DNA from: Acytostelium subglobosum LB1
Taxonomy: Eukaryota; Evosea; Eumycetozoa; Acytosteliales; Acytosteliaceae
Reading direction: 5' to 3'
Length of the DNA: 64,000 bases
NCBI RefSeq assembly: GCF_000787575.1
Contig: NW_012236519.1
Location: forward strand, 764,256 to 828,255
In this document: positions 11,941 to 23,486 of the stretch, in pieces
How positions within the stretch are numbered: position 1 is the stretch's first letter
How the letters are laid out: each line of letters opens with the position of its first letter
Translations under genes and position numbers: made by a program
Notes under the pieces: model-generated
The model's input: only the letters and a program-made list of their open reading frames with translations
Database searches by the model: none
Told to the model about the DNA's origin: nothing

Positions 11941-13518
11941 TTAATAGAGTGGATCTCTTCTCTTGCTTGAACCATATCTACTGCTGTTGCTGCCACTGCT
12001 GCTGTTGTCGTCATCCCAATCGCGTGAATGCTTATCTCGTCCAGATGGTCTGGCCTCGCGTCGCTTGTACTCTGGACTGTTCTCCACACTGGATCGCGAC
12101 GTTGGATACTTGGAGCGTGGGTCTCCATAGTTGCCACTGCCACCGCCATAGTGATCGGTATCGCTGCTCTTTGGCATAGCGCCACTAGAGTGCTTTCTAT
12201 CATATGGCGTCTCCTTGTATCTCTCTAGTCGGCGTCGGGACAGTTGCTCGCCCATGTGCGGACCAAAGCCGCTCTTGGAGAAGTACTCATAGTCGTCCCA
12301 GCGCGCAGACATCATGTGGTAGGGCGGCAGGTCATACTCGGCCAGCGACGGCATGGGGTAGGGCAGCAGGCCGTCAGGACGATGCATAGATGCGGGCACG
12401 GGTCGTCGGGGTGCGCCGTAGCCAATCGTGAAGGGGTCAGAGTAGGGTGGATAGAACATGGGTGGCGGCACATCCTCCATGTAGTGTTGTGGCGGCATCT
12501 TGTACATGTGAGGTGGTGGCGCTTGATGCTGCTGCTTGCGTGACAGGAGCTCCTCTGGATGGCAACCCTTGCAGCGACACAGTTTACATCCTCCCTCGGG
12601 CAGAACACCCATCCTCACCGAAGACGGCACCTGACATAGACACGACTTGCCAGTCTCGCTGAACGCCTTCATACATGGTTTGCAGCATCCATTCTTCAAT
12701 TGAGCATCCTCCTCCTCCTTCTTTGACAAGCTGGTCGTGCTGCTGTTGAGACTGCTGGCGCCACTGTGCTGTTGCAACTTGTTCTCCAGGTCCTGTGGGT
12801 GGCAGCCGGTGCAGCCACAAGCGACACAGCCGTTCTCGCCAAGCTTGCCACGGCGCTGGTTCTGGGGCACCTGACACAAACATGCTCTGCCATTGTTCCT
12901 GCCCTCCTTGCAGCAATTTGAGCAACAGGTCTTTGGTGTCGATCCAATATTGTTAGCCAACTGTGATGATAATGATGCTGATGGTGGTGGCGTTGACGAT
13001 GTGGACGAGGCTACGCTCCTGCTGCTCTTTGCAAGTTCATTGAGTATGTCTGGCGATCTACCCTTATTATCTCTATATCTCTCTCTTTCCAAATCCGAGT
13101 CCGAGTCTCTGTCCCTGCTTCTATCTCTACTTCTATCTCTATCTCTAACTCTGTCTCTTGCTCTGTCTCTGTCTCGACTACTCCTGTCTCTGCTCCTGCT
13201 CCTGTCCCTACTCCTGCTCCTATCTCTACTTCTATCTCTATCTCTACTCCTATCTCTGCTTCTATCTCTCTCCCTATCCCTTCTGTCTCTATCTCTGTCT
13301 CTACTTCTATCTCTATCTCTATCTCTTCTATCTCTTCTGTCTCTATCTCTATCTCTACTCCTGTCTCTACTTCTACTTCTATCTCTATCTCTTGATCCAC
13401 CCTGTGTATAAGCTTGCTTTGCTGGACAATTACACTCTGGTCCACAACACCATTTTGCTTTTGTCGTCTCTGTCGATACTGATGAGCAACAACCTCCTAC
13501 TTTAACTTCTTCCTCCAT
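11941..13518 (-). CDS. Cys-rich tandem-module protein with Arg-Asp/Ser repeat
   Basis: Uninterrupted 525-aa frame from ATG 13518. The N-terminus has a Cys cluster (CCSSV...KWCCGPECNCPAKQ). Residues ~42-150 are an R-D/R-S dipeptide repeat as in splicing and RNA-processing factors. Two homologous Cys modules follow at about 195-245 and 275-325. Each reads CCx2C(C)...GR/TG-x-(A/S)CLCQVP-x(3-4)-R-x-G-x-L-x-(E)-x-GC-x2-C-x-C-x-GCHP-(Q/E)-(D/E)-L, with the metal-binding look of a zinc module. The C-terminal 200 residues are rich in P, M, Y, then R, S and D. I do not recognise the family. The RD repeat suggests nuclear RNA work and the modules suggest zinc; both are inference. The antisense Leu/Ser frame over the repeat is only a shadow. 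Confidence 0.8.
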   Translation of the reverse strand: MEEEVKVGGCCSSVSTETTKAKWCCGPECNCPAKQAYTQGGSRDRDRSRSRDRSRDRDRDRRDRRDRDRDRSRDRDRDRRDRERDRSRDRSRDRDRSRDRSRSRDRSRSRDRSSRDRDRARDRVRDRDRSRDRSRDRDSDSDLERERYRDNKGRSPDILNELAKSSRSVASSTSSTPPPSASLSSQLANNIGSTPKTCCSNCCKEGRNNGRACLCQVPQNQRRGKLGENGCVACGCTGCHPQDLENKLQQHSGASSLNSSTTSLSKKEEEDAQLKNGCCKPCMKAFSETGKSCLCQVPSSVRMGVLPEGGCKLCRCKGCHPEELLSRKQQHQAPPPHMYKMPPQHYMEDVPPPMFYPPYSDPFTIGYGAPRRPVPASMHRPDGLLPYPMPSLAEYDLPPYHMMSARWDDYEYFSKSGFGPHMGEQLSRRRLERYKETPYDRKHSSGAMPKSSDTDHYGGGSGNYGDPRSKYPTSRSSVENSPEYKRREARPSGRDKHSRDWDDDNSSSGSNSSRYGSSKRRDPLY

Positions 13519-13900
13519 TCTTTATATCTTATATATATTAATTAACTAGTCTTCAATCTTCAATATAACAATTAATAATATCTATCACTCTGATTCACAC
13601 TCTCTATCTCTATCACTGACTGCCTCTATTATCTGTTTTAAATATATGTATGTTTGAATATATAAGTGTGGTGACCTAAGTCTTGTCTGTCCGTCTTGGT
13701 CTACACCATGGTCGGTTGAGCTGGCTACACCCCGAAGCACAAACAACACAAACCACACACCTGTCTGCAAATCTTTGGATAAAAACCCAAGTCGACTTCC
13801 ACTTATAACCTTTGCGCTCTCCACACAAACGAACAAATAAAATGAATGGATAATATTATGACAGTAGTTATTTAATTAATTAATGAATGAATGATGATGT
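13519..13900. other. intergenic region
   Basis: About 380 bp between two minus-strand genes: promoter and leader of the Cys-rich gene plus the 3' end of the GTPase gene. AT-rich near both ends; the middle (13680-13830) has more balanced composition and an open minus frame with no family resemblance, which I do not call. Confidence 0.35.
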
Positions 13901-15672
13901 TTAATTGTCTTCATCATCGGAAGCATCATCTTCAACTGGTAGGATATCAAGGAATGGATTGCGCATTGATTGCCATTCGTTTGGACCCAACTCCAATTCG
14001 GCCTCGGTCAGCAGACATGATGTCAGCTTATCAATGAAGACCTGCTCGGTGAATGGCTTCTCCTCAATGCCCACGATCGATATCTCTGTCTTCCTATCCT
14101 GATACTTAAACAGTTTGATGTCCCTCTCGATGCTCTCTTTGATTGCTGGATCATCTGGCCATTCTAAAGATGTTCACGTTCGGAACAATGTCAGTCATCG
14201 CTCAAACATTCAATCAATCAATCAATCAATTAATGAAGTAATACATACGACTCTGGCTTATTGTTGAATAGAATGGATAACCGACGGTGAAGAGGTCAAA
14301 GCCTGGACTGACTTCGAATGAATAGTTGTTGGCCATGTCGGAGGCGAGCCAGAGACGTCCGTTCAAAAAGACGATCTTTCTGAACATCTTGCGGTTGAGA
14401 CGCTTGGCATCGGCGTCCTCGTAGAAGAAGTGGAACAGACGCTCGGGGTGGAATGGAACGCGTTGGTAAAAGTGTGTAATGAAGACGCTGGACATCTTCT
14501 GTTTGATCGGCTGGTAGTTCTTGACCACGGCCGTTGGCTCCACAAACAAATCGGCAGCCTTCACATTGGACAGCTCTGTCTTGATCGTTCTGACATTGCT
14601 GTTGACCAAATGTACGAGACTGTCCAAGAACTGTACCTCCTCCTCCTCGACCAAGTCGCTCTTGTTCAGAAGGACGATGGATGCGCATGTCAGCTGAGGT
14701 GAGGAAGGTGTTAGGTCATGGGCACGTGCGTGTATTCATCACAATCAAACAATCAATCAATCAATCAATCAAACATACCTGCTCCATCACTAGAGTGCAC
14801 ACTGGCTTGTCACCCTTCTTGACGAGGTTCTCGAGATCGGCGCTTGCAGTGATCTGCTCTGAGCGCTTCTGTTGCTCTTCCTCTTTCTTCTTGTTTTGGC
14901 AACAGTTTGGCTCGCCTTGATATGGACAGCATACTGTCTTCTTGCGTGAACCGCTCAGACCCATCGAGCCCGAGAGACCGCCGGCACCCGCGCTAGCGGC
15001 CAACTGTGCCTGTGTGAGTGGCACGACCAATGACTGAGCCATCTGAGGTGGTGGCATATGGACGACCTTATCTGTTGGGTCCTGTGTGACGACGACGCTG
15101 ACCTCCTCAAACTCCTTGGTGAACCTGTCCTTGAGCAGTTGTGTCGACTTCAAGTTCACAATAGTCGATGCGCAGTCCAACAAACAAACGATGTTTAACA
15201 AGTTGATTTTCTGTTGATTGCGCGCATGCTGTTGTTAGTTCACGTCACTGACGAGTTGCCAGTGAGTCAGTCGGGCACTTACACAAGCCAATTTAGACAG
15301 TGCACCTTCGTCAATGCATGATAGCAACTCGGCCAAGAAGCTTGACTCGAATGAGTTGCTGACAAAGACCATGTTGTCAAAGGGTAGTGCGCCAGTGATC
15401 TTGTCGGCACGACTGAGGATGGCAGACTCGATGTTCTCCTCGTCCAATGTGCAGCAGATGCTCTGTTCTCCATTCACAGCGACAGACACGTCCTTTCTAA
15501 GTAGCTTTCCCTCGGGGAATCCCAACAATATATTATCTGGCAATACATCATGATCGAATACAAATGCGTATCTCCTACTTTTATCCTGTAACAATTGATG
15601 AACCAATGTTGACTTTCCTGTCGAGATGAAGCCAGTCACAACTATTGCTGGTATCATATGATTGGCTTCCAT
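13901..15672 (-). CDS. CobW/COG0523-type GTPase (ZNG1-like metallochaperone)
   Basis: Exons 15672-15283, 15210-14779, 14693-14249 and 14163-13901 give 509 aa; introns are 72, 85 and 85 bp. G-domain features: P-loop GFISTGKSTL at about residue 15-24, SICCTLDEENI matching the family's CxCC (GCICC) metal motif, and NKSDLVEEEEV as the NKxD base-specificity motif. The C-terminal CobW domain follows (QRVPFHPERLFHFF, LNGRLWLASD, FEVSPGFDLFTVG) with an acidic tail. The family couples GTP hydrolysis to metal, usually zinc, delivery. Unusual: exon 2 carries an insert between Walker B and NKxD that is rich in Q, G and S and contains a second Cys group (VCCPYQGEPNCCQNKKKEEE). It shares a 663-bp divergent promoter region with TRM6. 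The start is the first ATG of the frame (MEANHM). Confidence 0.87.
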
Positions 15673-16335
15673 CCTATCCAACTATATCTATATCTTATCT
15701 ATCTATCAATATATATGTATATATAACTATAACTATATATATATAAATGTCGTTTAATATTGTGTTTGTATGTGTATAAGTACTCTGAGTGTTGTTGTGT
15801 TCTTGTCGTGTATTTGAATGAGTGCGGGAGGAGTGGAGAGGGTGTTGGCTTGAATCACACACACTTCAAAAGACGGGTTGACAAGAGGAGCACGTGAGGG
15901 GTGGGTTCTGTTCCAAGGTAAATTGGATCTGAAATTGGAAGGCTGTCGAATCTGAACCCGAAGAACTAAGCTTATTTGTTAGGTTATTCCTAGATACACA
16001 CCCTTATGCTGAATGAAGAGGTATTATCCCAAAACCACACTAACAACTTAATGAATCTTAATAATGTTCCTCTCTATCCACTTCTTACTTCTTATTTCTT
16101 AAAGAGGACTAAGAATGTTAAAACATCATCTTGATCTCATTGTTGTTGTTATTGCAGTTTTAATGTAATTATTATTATTGTCAGAATGATGTGAGATGAT
16201 GAATGAAGCAGATTGTTGGGTTGAGCATACTTTGTTTTGTGGGTGGGTTGTTGGCTTTGGGAAAAAGACGAATGATGAGCTCATCTTTCTGCATTTGGTG
16301 TATACTTATAATAGATATATATAGATAGATAGATA
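15673..16335. other. divergent intergenic region (GTPase / TRM6)
   Basis: 663 bp with AT-rich runs, TATA-like strings near both starts (TATATATATAAATG around 15735 and ATAGATATATATAG near 16310) and no gene. It presumably serves as the promoter for both flanking genes. Confidence 0.45.
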
Positions 16336-18007
16336 ATGGAGGTTGATAGTAAGACTAATACAACAAGTCAGCAGACACCTGATGATGACACTATTGTAGA
16401 GTCACAACAACAAAAACAACAGACTACTGATGTCGACAACCAATCACAACAACAACAACAAAAGACACTTACTACAACTGTTAAGAACAGAATCAAGCAA
16501 GGTGACACTGTCATCTTGAACATAAACAATGGCGAGACCTACAGAATCATCAAGTTGGACAATGATATGTATGTTTGAGTGTGATTGTATGTGTGATCAC
16601 GAACAATGACTGACTGAATGAATGAATGACGATTGAACAGGAAACAAACATTTGGTAAACTTAAGAATATAGACTTGACACCAGCGATTGGACTGCCTTA
16701 TTATACAACGTTCTCGGTTGGCAAGGATAGGGTGCTCGAGCAGGTCAACCCAAAGGCACTGGACGAGGAGTTGCTGCGCATCACAGAGATCAGTAACAAT
16801 CAGGACGCCAACAACAGTACGCTCACAAGCTATAACACGTCACAGAAGCTCACGGGCGATGACATCAAGGGCATGAAGGCAAAGGGCGGCGACTACAAGG
16901 AGGTCATTTCGGCACTCATCGACAACAGCTCATCGTTCCACACCAAGACTGCCTACAGTCAGATCAAGTATCTCAAAAAGAAGATGGCCAAGCACTCCAC
17001 AATGATTCGCTTCCTCAGGCCAACTCTAAAGACACTATGTGAGTGCTATTACTCCAAGGATCCAAGGAAGATAAGGTAAGGGCGAGGCGAGCGAGTGATT
17101 GATTAAATGAATGATTGAGCGAGCGAGTGATATTAACACGCTGCACAGCTATCTAAGGTTCGATACATTTGGTCAACTGTTGACGTTGGCAAACATACGC
17201 GCAGGATTGAAGGTGCTGGTTGTCGAGACTACAATGGGCCTGTTGACTGGTGCGATCGCAGAGAGAATGAATGGCGACGGCAAGGTATTGTCGGCTTTCG
17301 TTGGTAAGGGCCCTTCGTTGTCCATCGCCCAGAACTTTGGCTTTGCTTCCAATGTCGAACAGATGATCGTACCCTTTAGCATTGAGGTGCTGCATCAGCT
17401 CAACGCAGAAAACCCTGCCGACATCAAGACAACAGTGCCCGGCACAACGTCTGGCGGCATCTTCAATCAGAACCAGGTGGAGGTCGCTACGCCCTTGCTC
17501 AAGGAGGGTGTGGACAGCTTGATCATCGTCACCAAGTATCATCCACTGAACATCGTACTCGCATGTCTGCCATTCCTCAACCCGAGCGGTAACATCGTCG
17601 TCGTGTCTCAGTTCCAACAGCAATTGATTGAATGCTATCAATTCTTGAACAAGGGTCCACTCGCACTAAACTTGGCCATCAGTGAGATCTGGATGAGAGA
17701 GCAACAGGTGCTACCCAAGCGTACACATCCAACAATGAACATGGATGGATCATCTGGCTATCTATTGTCATGTATCAAGGTCAAGACCAGTACCAACACT
17801 ACCACTACTACCCCAACAACTTCAACATCCTCGACATCTACGACAACCTCCACAGATACCAACAACAACGACAATAACAATAATAACAATAACAACACAG
17901 AGGAGACAGTAACTACTGCTGATGCTGAAGAAGGCGATCAACATGCAATGAAGAAGAGAAAGAGAGACGGAGAGAATGGCGAGCAAGACGAAGAAATGGA
18001 CAACTAA
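16336..18007 (+). CDS. trmt6: tRNA m1A58 methyltransferase non-catalytic subunit TRM6/Gcd10
   Basis: Binds tRNA and partners with the catalytic TRM61 to form m1A58. Exons 16336-16568, 16641-17075 and 17149-18007 (introns 72 and 73 bp) give 508 aa. The N-terminus is poly-Q and acidic, then KQGDTVILNINNGETYRI begins the Gcd10 N-domain. Conserved stretches include LDNDMKQTFGKLKN, DIKGMKAKGG, SYLRFDTFGQLLTLANIRAG, VETTMGLLTGAIAERMNG and VVSQFQQQLIECYQ, with GYLLSCIKV near the end of the fold. The last ~80 residues are T/S/N and charged low complexity. The methyl-donor pocket is degenerate as expected for this subunit. Ku70 starts 232 bp downstream on the same strand. Confidence 0.93.
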
Positions 18008-18239
18008 AGGACTAATCGATCAAATAAACTTTAAGTGCGACATCATTCATCACAGGCTCATAAAGACCTTCATCAAAGTAATTGCCAATTGGGCTTTGGT
18101 GATCTCAAGAACAGTTACTTTGAAATTTGAATTCAAACTTTGATCAGTTGGGGCACGCAGTTCACAGCACTTAATCAATCTTTGAAGATCATTAACTTCA
18201 TTTACAAATAGATATTTATACACACAAGAGAGAAATAGG

Positions 18240-20767
18240 ATGACATCAACCAATACAGCAGGCACAAGTGCCTCGATGTCTGGTGCACAGTACTTCAACT
18301 ATGTAGAGGAGGATGAGGAGGCAGGCTGGGATGCTTTGTTTGCAAACAATGAGGATGGCGAGGAGAATGATCGTGAGGACAGAGGCGCAGCCTACCAATC
18401 AATGCGTGACTGTATCATCTTTCTAATCGATGCCTCGCCTCCCATGTTTGAGCGTGATCCCATCACCAAAGAGCGAGCCTTTGACAATGCCATCAAGTGT
18501 CTCATTCAAACAATCACAGACAAGATCATCACAAGTGACAGTGACCTCATTGGTCTATGTCTCTATGGTACTGTAAGTATAAGTTAAGTGACATCTGGGA
18601 TGATTCCACTCACTCACTCAATTAATCAATCAATCAATACTGTGAATAGGACAAGAACAAGAACTTGAATGACTTTGAGAATATATATGTTATGTTCGAT
18701 CTTGATATACCTGATCCAAAGACTATATTGCTGTTGGAAGATATACTGGAAGCAGACTACTCATCATTTGGAGGCAGCACAACAAAGGAGTTTGCATTCT
18801 GTGATGCACTCTGGACATGCTCATCAATGTTCTCAAACTGGTATGTTTGATCGATTGATTGAGTGGACATTACAATCATACTTACCTCCCTACCCTCCTT
18901 CATGGACCATCACGATCACAGCAACGTCAAGGTATCACACAAACGTATATTCTTGTTCACGAATGAGGACAACCCGAATGAGGACAATGACAACTTGCGC
19001 AATATTGCATTCCAGAGAGCCAAGGACTTGTCAGACTTGGGCATCGAGATTGAGTTGTTCTCAATGAACAAGCCTTTGAGTGACGATCCATTCGACTTTA
19101 ATCGATTCTTCCAACGCATAATATTCTTTAGCGATGACATGGCCATCGACCAGGACTTCTCGGCCGTGACCAAGTTCGAAGCGCTTCGTTCCAAGCTGAA
19201 ACGCAAGGAGTTCAAGAAGCGCTCTCTCGGTCGCATCCCACTCTATATCAAGGACAGCGTTATCGCTACTCAACTCTACAACCTGGTCAGCACGACTAGC
19301 AAGTCGTCGCCCACCTTGCTCGACCCGGCCACCAACCTGCCTGTCAAGACGCTCACCAAGAATGTCTGTCTCGACACGGGCCAGGCGCTGCTGCCCTCGC
19401 AGATATCCTACAGCTACTACTACGGTGGCGAGCCCATCGTCTTTGACAAGGACGAGGTGGAGTCGATCCGCGCCATCGACCGCCAGGGCATCGTTCTGAT
19501 GGGCTTCAAACCGCGCAGCGCAGCACTCAAGCGACACAGGAATATCAAACACGCGTCGTTCATCTTCCCCGACGAGCGAGCAATTGCAGGTAGCACAGTG
19601 GCCATCAATGCACTGATCACAGAGATGATGGCACGCGACAAGGTGGCCATTGCCAAGTTCTTGCCGCGTGTCAACACGTCGCCACGCATGGTGGCCCTGC
19701 TGCCCCAGGAGGAGGTGCTCGACGATCAGGGCTTCCAGGTGGTGCCGCGCGGTCTCCACATCATCTATCTGCCATACGCTGATGACATACGCAACTTCCA
19801 GTTCGAGGTGACCAACCGCGCCACCAACGATCAGACTGACGCGGCCAAGCGAATGGTCAAGGCGCTCAAGATACAATACAACGATCGATTCTTCCTTAAT
19901 CCCGCACTGCAGAAACACTATGCCAACTTGCAGGCACTGGCACTGGAGCGCGACAAGGTCGAGCCCACCAAGGACCTGATTGCGATGCCTGATATCCAGG
20001 CGGATCAGCAGGACGAGCTAGACTCCTGGGCCTCGGCCGTCTACCCCGCCGACTATGTCGACGAGCTAGCCAGCTCCAAGAAGAGGGATCGCGAAACAAA
20101 GAACACATTGGCATTGATGAACTGGGAACAGATGGCCAACGAAGGCACGATCGCCAAGCTCAAGGTCGTGGAGCTGTCCACATTCCTCAAGAACCAGGGA
20201 CAAAAGACGCCGAGCAAGTTCAAGAAGGCTGACCTTGTGGAGGCGGCCACAAACCTGATCCTCGAGGGCAAGTTCGACCCGATAAAGCTTGCCGAGATGA
20301 AGGATGGTGATGCTCTCTATGATACGGCCAACCAAGACGACGACGAGAACGACAGACCCAAGAAAAAGGTTAGACAATCGTCATCACAAGACTCGACATT
20401 GTCTTCGTCGACGGCTTCATCAAAGAAGGCCGCCGCCAAGACTTCAACAACATCAACTACATCAACAACATCCACAACGGCAAAGGCTGCAGCCAAAACA
20501 TCAAAGCCAGCTGCCCCAACTGTATCTGCATCCAAGAAGAAGCCTGCAACAACAGTGATAGTGGATGACGACGATGACATTATGATGCGTCCAGTTGACG
20601 ATGACGATGACGATACCTACATGCCACAGCCAACCAAGACCAGCACGATCCAACGCACGCAGAGTGACCTGTCCAACATGAGTTCCAAGCCCATCTGCAA
20701 GTACGACGGCAAGTGCTATCGAAAGAACGCTGATCACTTTGAGCAGTACCGCCATCTCCAACAATAA
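18240..20767 (+). CDS. ku70: Ku70 with C-terminal SAP domain and PBZ zinc finger
   Basis: DNA end-binding subunit for non-homologous end joining. Exons 18240-18572, 18650-18840 and 18922-20767 (introns 77 and 81 bp) give 789 aa. Acidic N-terminus; vWA-like domain with IIFLIDASPPMF and VSHKRIFLFTNED; Ku core beta-barrel with ISYSYYYGGEPIVFDKDE, GIVLMGFKP and VALLPQEE; C-terminal arm. A SAP DNA-binding domain occupies about residues 575-620 (TIAKLKVVELSTFLKNQG). A T/S/A-rich and poly-Asp linker then leads to a PBZ finger at about 764-787: CKYDGKCYRKNADHFEQYRH, which matches C-x-Y-x2-x-C-Y-R-x-N-x2-H-x5-H. PBZ fingers bind poly(ADP-ribose), and a PBZ on Ku70 is known in Dictyostelium, where it helps hold Ku at breaks. 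Tail-to-tail with the next gene, 123 bp apart. Confidence 0.95.
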
Positions 20768-20890
20768 ACTTCATCGATCGCCTGATCGAGGTGTCATTGT
20801 GTATGTACGTTTGTATGTATCTCTCTTGCTTGTTGTATATATAATAAGTATGTATTGAATCGATTCGCGCGCATCTTCTGTGTTGTTTGT

Positions 20891-21546
20891 TTAGAACAGG
20901 TTGCCTGTGAGCAACTCCTCTGAACGCTTCTTGGGCTTCTCCTTCTTCTTGTACACGATCTTTGATTGAGGGTCTTTGGATGGAGGTGTCGTCGTCCAGA
21001 ATGGTATCCAATCGGGTGCATCATCATGCGTATCGACCAACATCGCAGTCTTCCTCAGATCCTCTGGCAGTTCGGCAACTGCTTCCCATTGATAGTGTAG
21101 CTGATTGAGTGAATGGATGAATGAATGAACGAACGAGAATAAATGAGAATGAATATCCTACGTCCTGTGCATCACCTCGATGATCTTACCTTTTGCTTCT
21201 CCTCAGCATCCTTCTTGTCGAGCAACTTCTGACGGTATTGCTCGTAATGATACATTGAGAGACGCAGTGCCTCCTCCTCCTCGGTAGGTGGTGCCTGCTT
21301 GGTGATGTCTGGTCGCTTGAAGGCTGCTGTGAATCTCTGTTTGATCTTGTCCATTGATGCCTTTGAGATTGTCGTCTCTGGCTCGCCCTGATCGTCGTCG
21401 GCAAAGTCATCGTCCTTCTTCAAATAGTCTGGGATCTTGCTTGCTCTTGCTCTACCACTGATGTGAATCGATGTGATTGCGCCTTGATACAGCTGTGCTG
21501 GTGTTCTTCCGCCACCAATCAATAATGATCTTCTTAGCATCATCAT
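20891..21546 (-). CDS. putative mitochondrial protein, 188 aa (mitoribosomal candidate)
   Basis: Exons 21546-21190 and 21100-20891 (intron 89 bp) give 188 aa. The N-terminus (MMMLRRSLLIGGGRTPAQLY) is basic and amphipathic, typical of a mitochondrial presequence. The body is acidic then helical and charged: EEEEALRLSMYHYEQYRQKL, QWEAVAELPEDLRKTAML, DDAPDWIPFWTTTPPS, ending in a Lys-rich segment. The ELPEDLR...-type helix and basic tail recall small mitoribosomal subunits, but I cannot name the family; call it a candidate only. A degenerate second copy of this gene lies about 2.5 kb to the right (23487-23938). Confidence 0.65.
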
Positions 21547-21999
21547 TGTTTATTCTTATTATTATTTGTTTGTTATATGAAGAGAGTGAAATAAATGGAC
21601 GACAGCAAAAAAGTGATCGTTTTTTGAAGTTTTCATTCTTTAGCCGACAGTGCAAGAGAGACCAGGTTTAGTATTCCTTTCCTACTGCAGGTTCAGACAA
21701 CTTTGGATCTGTGGTTTAAAGTTGGATCTCGACCTTATAGGATATAAAATCCCTTATTTTAATAGTTTAAGAGAATGGAATTTATCTGAATTAACAAATT
21801 ATTAATATTCATTCAGATAATATTTAAATTCCAAACTGATTATTTGAATATAATAATAAATCTATAGATTTCAATACTTTCTCAGATCGCTATTATATTG
21901 ACAAGTTGTAATTAAATTATATATTTAAAGTCAAAGTTGAGTAAATTTCATTCTCTTCGATATAAAAAAATATTATTAACAAGTATTTTTATTTTAATA

Positions 22000-23075
22000 A
22001 TGAACAATATTGTCACATGTCAGGATAACGTTAATTTGGAAGTCATATGCATTGATTGCCAAATGATTTTATGTACTCTCTGTTATGTCACTAATCACAC
22101 AACTCTGATCATATTGATAAAATAAAGCAATCTATAACAGAGAAAACAATCAACGAGTCATTCAACAAGAGGTTGAGTGAATTATGGGATCTCAAACAGA
22201 GTGTGATGGCCACATACAAGTCACAAGACACTGCCATAGAGGAAATTGTCAATCATTTTCAAAATCAACACAATGAACTAGACCAGGAGGAAATGATTTT
22301 AAAGAAAGAATCCTGGAAGAGAAGGAAAAATCAGAGGACATGGTGGAAGGTATCGCTTGGATTTTAATCACATCGTTGATAATGGACATTGTACTGGAGA
22401 TAGGGCTGAAGTTATTAGAGCAGCAAATCCCAGAAACTCAATCAACCAATTTGTCAAGTTGGTTCATGTCAGAGAAGATGAACCACCAGACAACCTTACA
22501 ATTATTACAAAATTTCTTCAATGTCATAACAATATCAATTCCAATCAATATTTTCAGAGTCGTCCATTCACGACCAAGATAAAAGATTATATCGATAATT
22601 TCACTGGAAGAAACAAATCAATTATTGAAGTGATTGATTCAAAGAAATCTAGTTATTCTCATCAACTGTCAAATAATATATTCACTTTTAATGACCATGG
22701 AAATAAGTTCTTAGATCTAAAGACAGGAAAATTATTCTCTTTTGCAAACGATTATTCAAAGTTGGTGAGGAAGAGTGTTAGTACCTCAATAGTGTATGCC
22801 AGAGACAACATCTATGTGTTTGGTGGCGAAGGAGATATTATAGAGGATTCATTTGCCAAGTACTCAATGTCGGAAAAAAAATGGAGTAGTGGACACATTT
22901 CAGGACCATCAGTGGTTGGAGGTCACGGAATATCAGTTTGTTATGATGGATGCAAGAACATTTACTTGGTTGGAGGTTGTCACAGAGGAAGCATCCTGCA
23001 TAGAATCGATTGTTTCAATTTGGATACTTATACATTCCGACATAAGTTCAAAGTATATATTGATCGTCTCCAAAG
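22000..23075 (+). pseudogene. relic of a B-box / kelch-type protein gene
   Basis: AT-rich stretch unlike its neighbours. The 5' part encodes a B-box-like Cys/His pattern (TCQDNVNLEVICIDCQMILC, then CYVTNH), after which the frame shifts by one to a coiled-coil-like segment (KIKQSITEKTINESFNKRL). Around 22357 a third segment starts and runs to about 23075 with kelch-type strands (YARDNIYVFGGEGD, YDGCKNIYLVGGCH). Dictyostelids have many B-box proteins with such propeller-like C-termini. At least two frame changes and an abrupt 3' end mark it as broken. Host gene relic, not a transposon. Confidence 0.6.
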
Positions 23076-23076
23076 T

Positions 23077-23190
23077 CCATGGTGCGTCTGTAGCGAGGGT
23101 CCTTCTCGAAGGTGCATCCGACATCCTTGACTGCGGTGTACTTGCTCGATGTGACAGTCTGGTTTGTTGCAATTGGTGCTGTTTGTCATT
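23077..23190 (-). pseudogene. PP2C-like exon fragment
   Basis: On the minus strand an open stretch reads SSKYTAVKDVGCTFEKDP then RYRRTM, which resembles the N-terminal RRxTMED region of PP2C protein phosphatases. It begins and ends without start, stop or proper context and abuts the kelch relic at about 23076. Identification rests on about 25 residues, so confidence is limited. Confidence 0.35.
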
Positions 23191-23364
23191 GGTGTTGAAG
23201 GTTGCTCATTTGAAGTAGTGCCGCTGCTAGTCGTAGTCGTCTAACCATTGGGAAGTGGCCTAATTGCCCTTCAACTCTCACCTAAGCTCACATTGATAAG
23301 TCTGCCACCAGTTTAGTCATCAATCAAACTCAATCAATCAATAAATGAGTGAATGTATACATAC

Positions 23365-23480
23365 TCTTCATGTACCAGATGTAGATGGAGCGCGAGTCTG
23401 CCACCAAACCGATGAAGTTGGTATTGTTGCTGAGATGTGGTCGATGCGTATGCTCGATCTTATGATGCGTCCAGTGTTTG
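23365..23480 (-). pseudogene. WD40-like exon fragment
   Basis: Minus strand reads LSNNTNFIGLVADSRSIYIW followed by YMK and a good donor (GTATGT). It looks like one WD40 blade with its splice donor still in place, but no partner exon is visible on either side. The copy of the 188-aa gene starts a few bases away. Confidence 0.4.
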
Positions 23481-23486
23481 TTTAAA

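Noticed and set aside
12893-13411. Leu/Ser repeat frame antisense to the Cys-rich RD protein
   Set aside because: Pure shadow of the Arg-Asp/Ser codons; no signal peptide or domain logic.
19061-19918. 285-codon frame antisense to Ku70
   Set aside because: Shadow of GC-biased Ku70 codons; Ku70 motifs are continuous on the sense strand.
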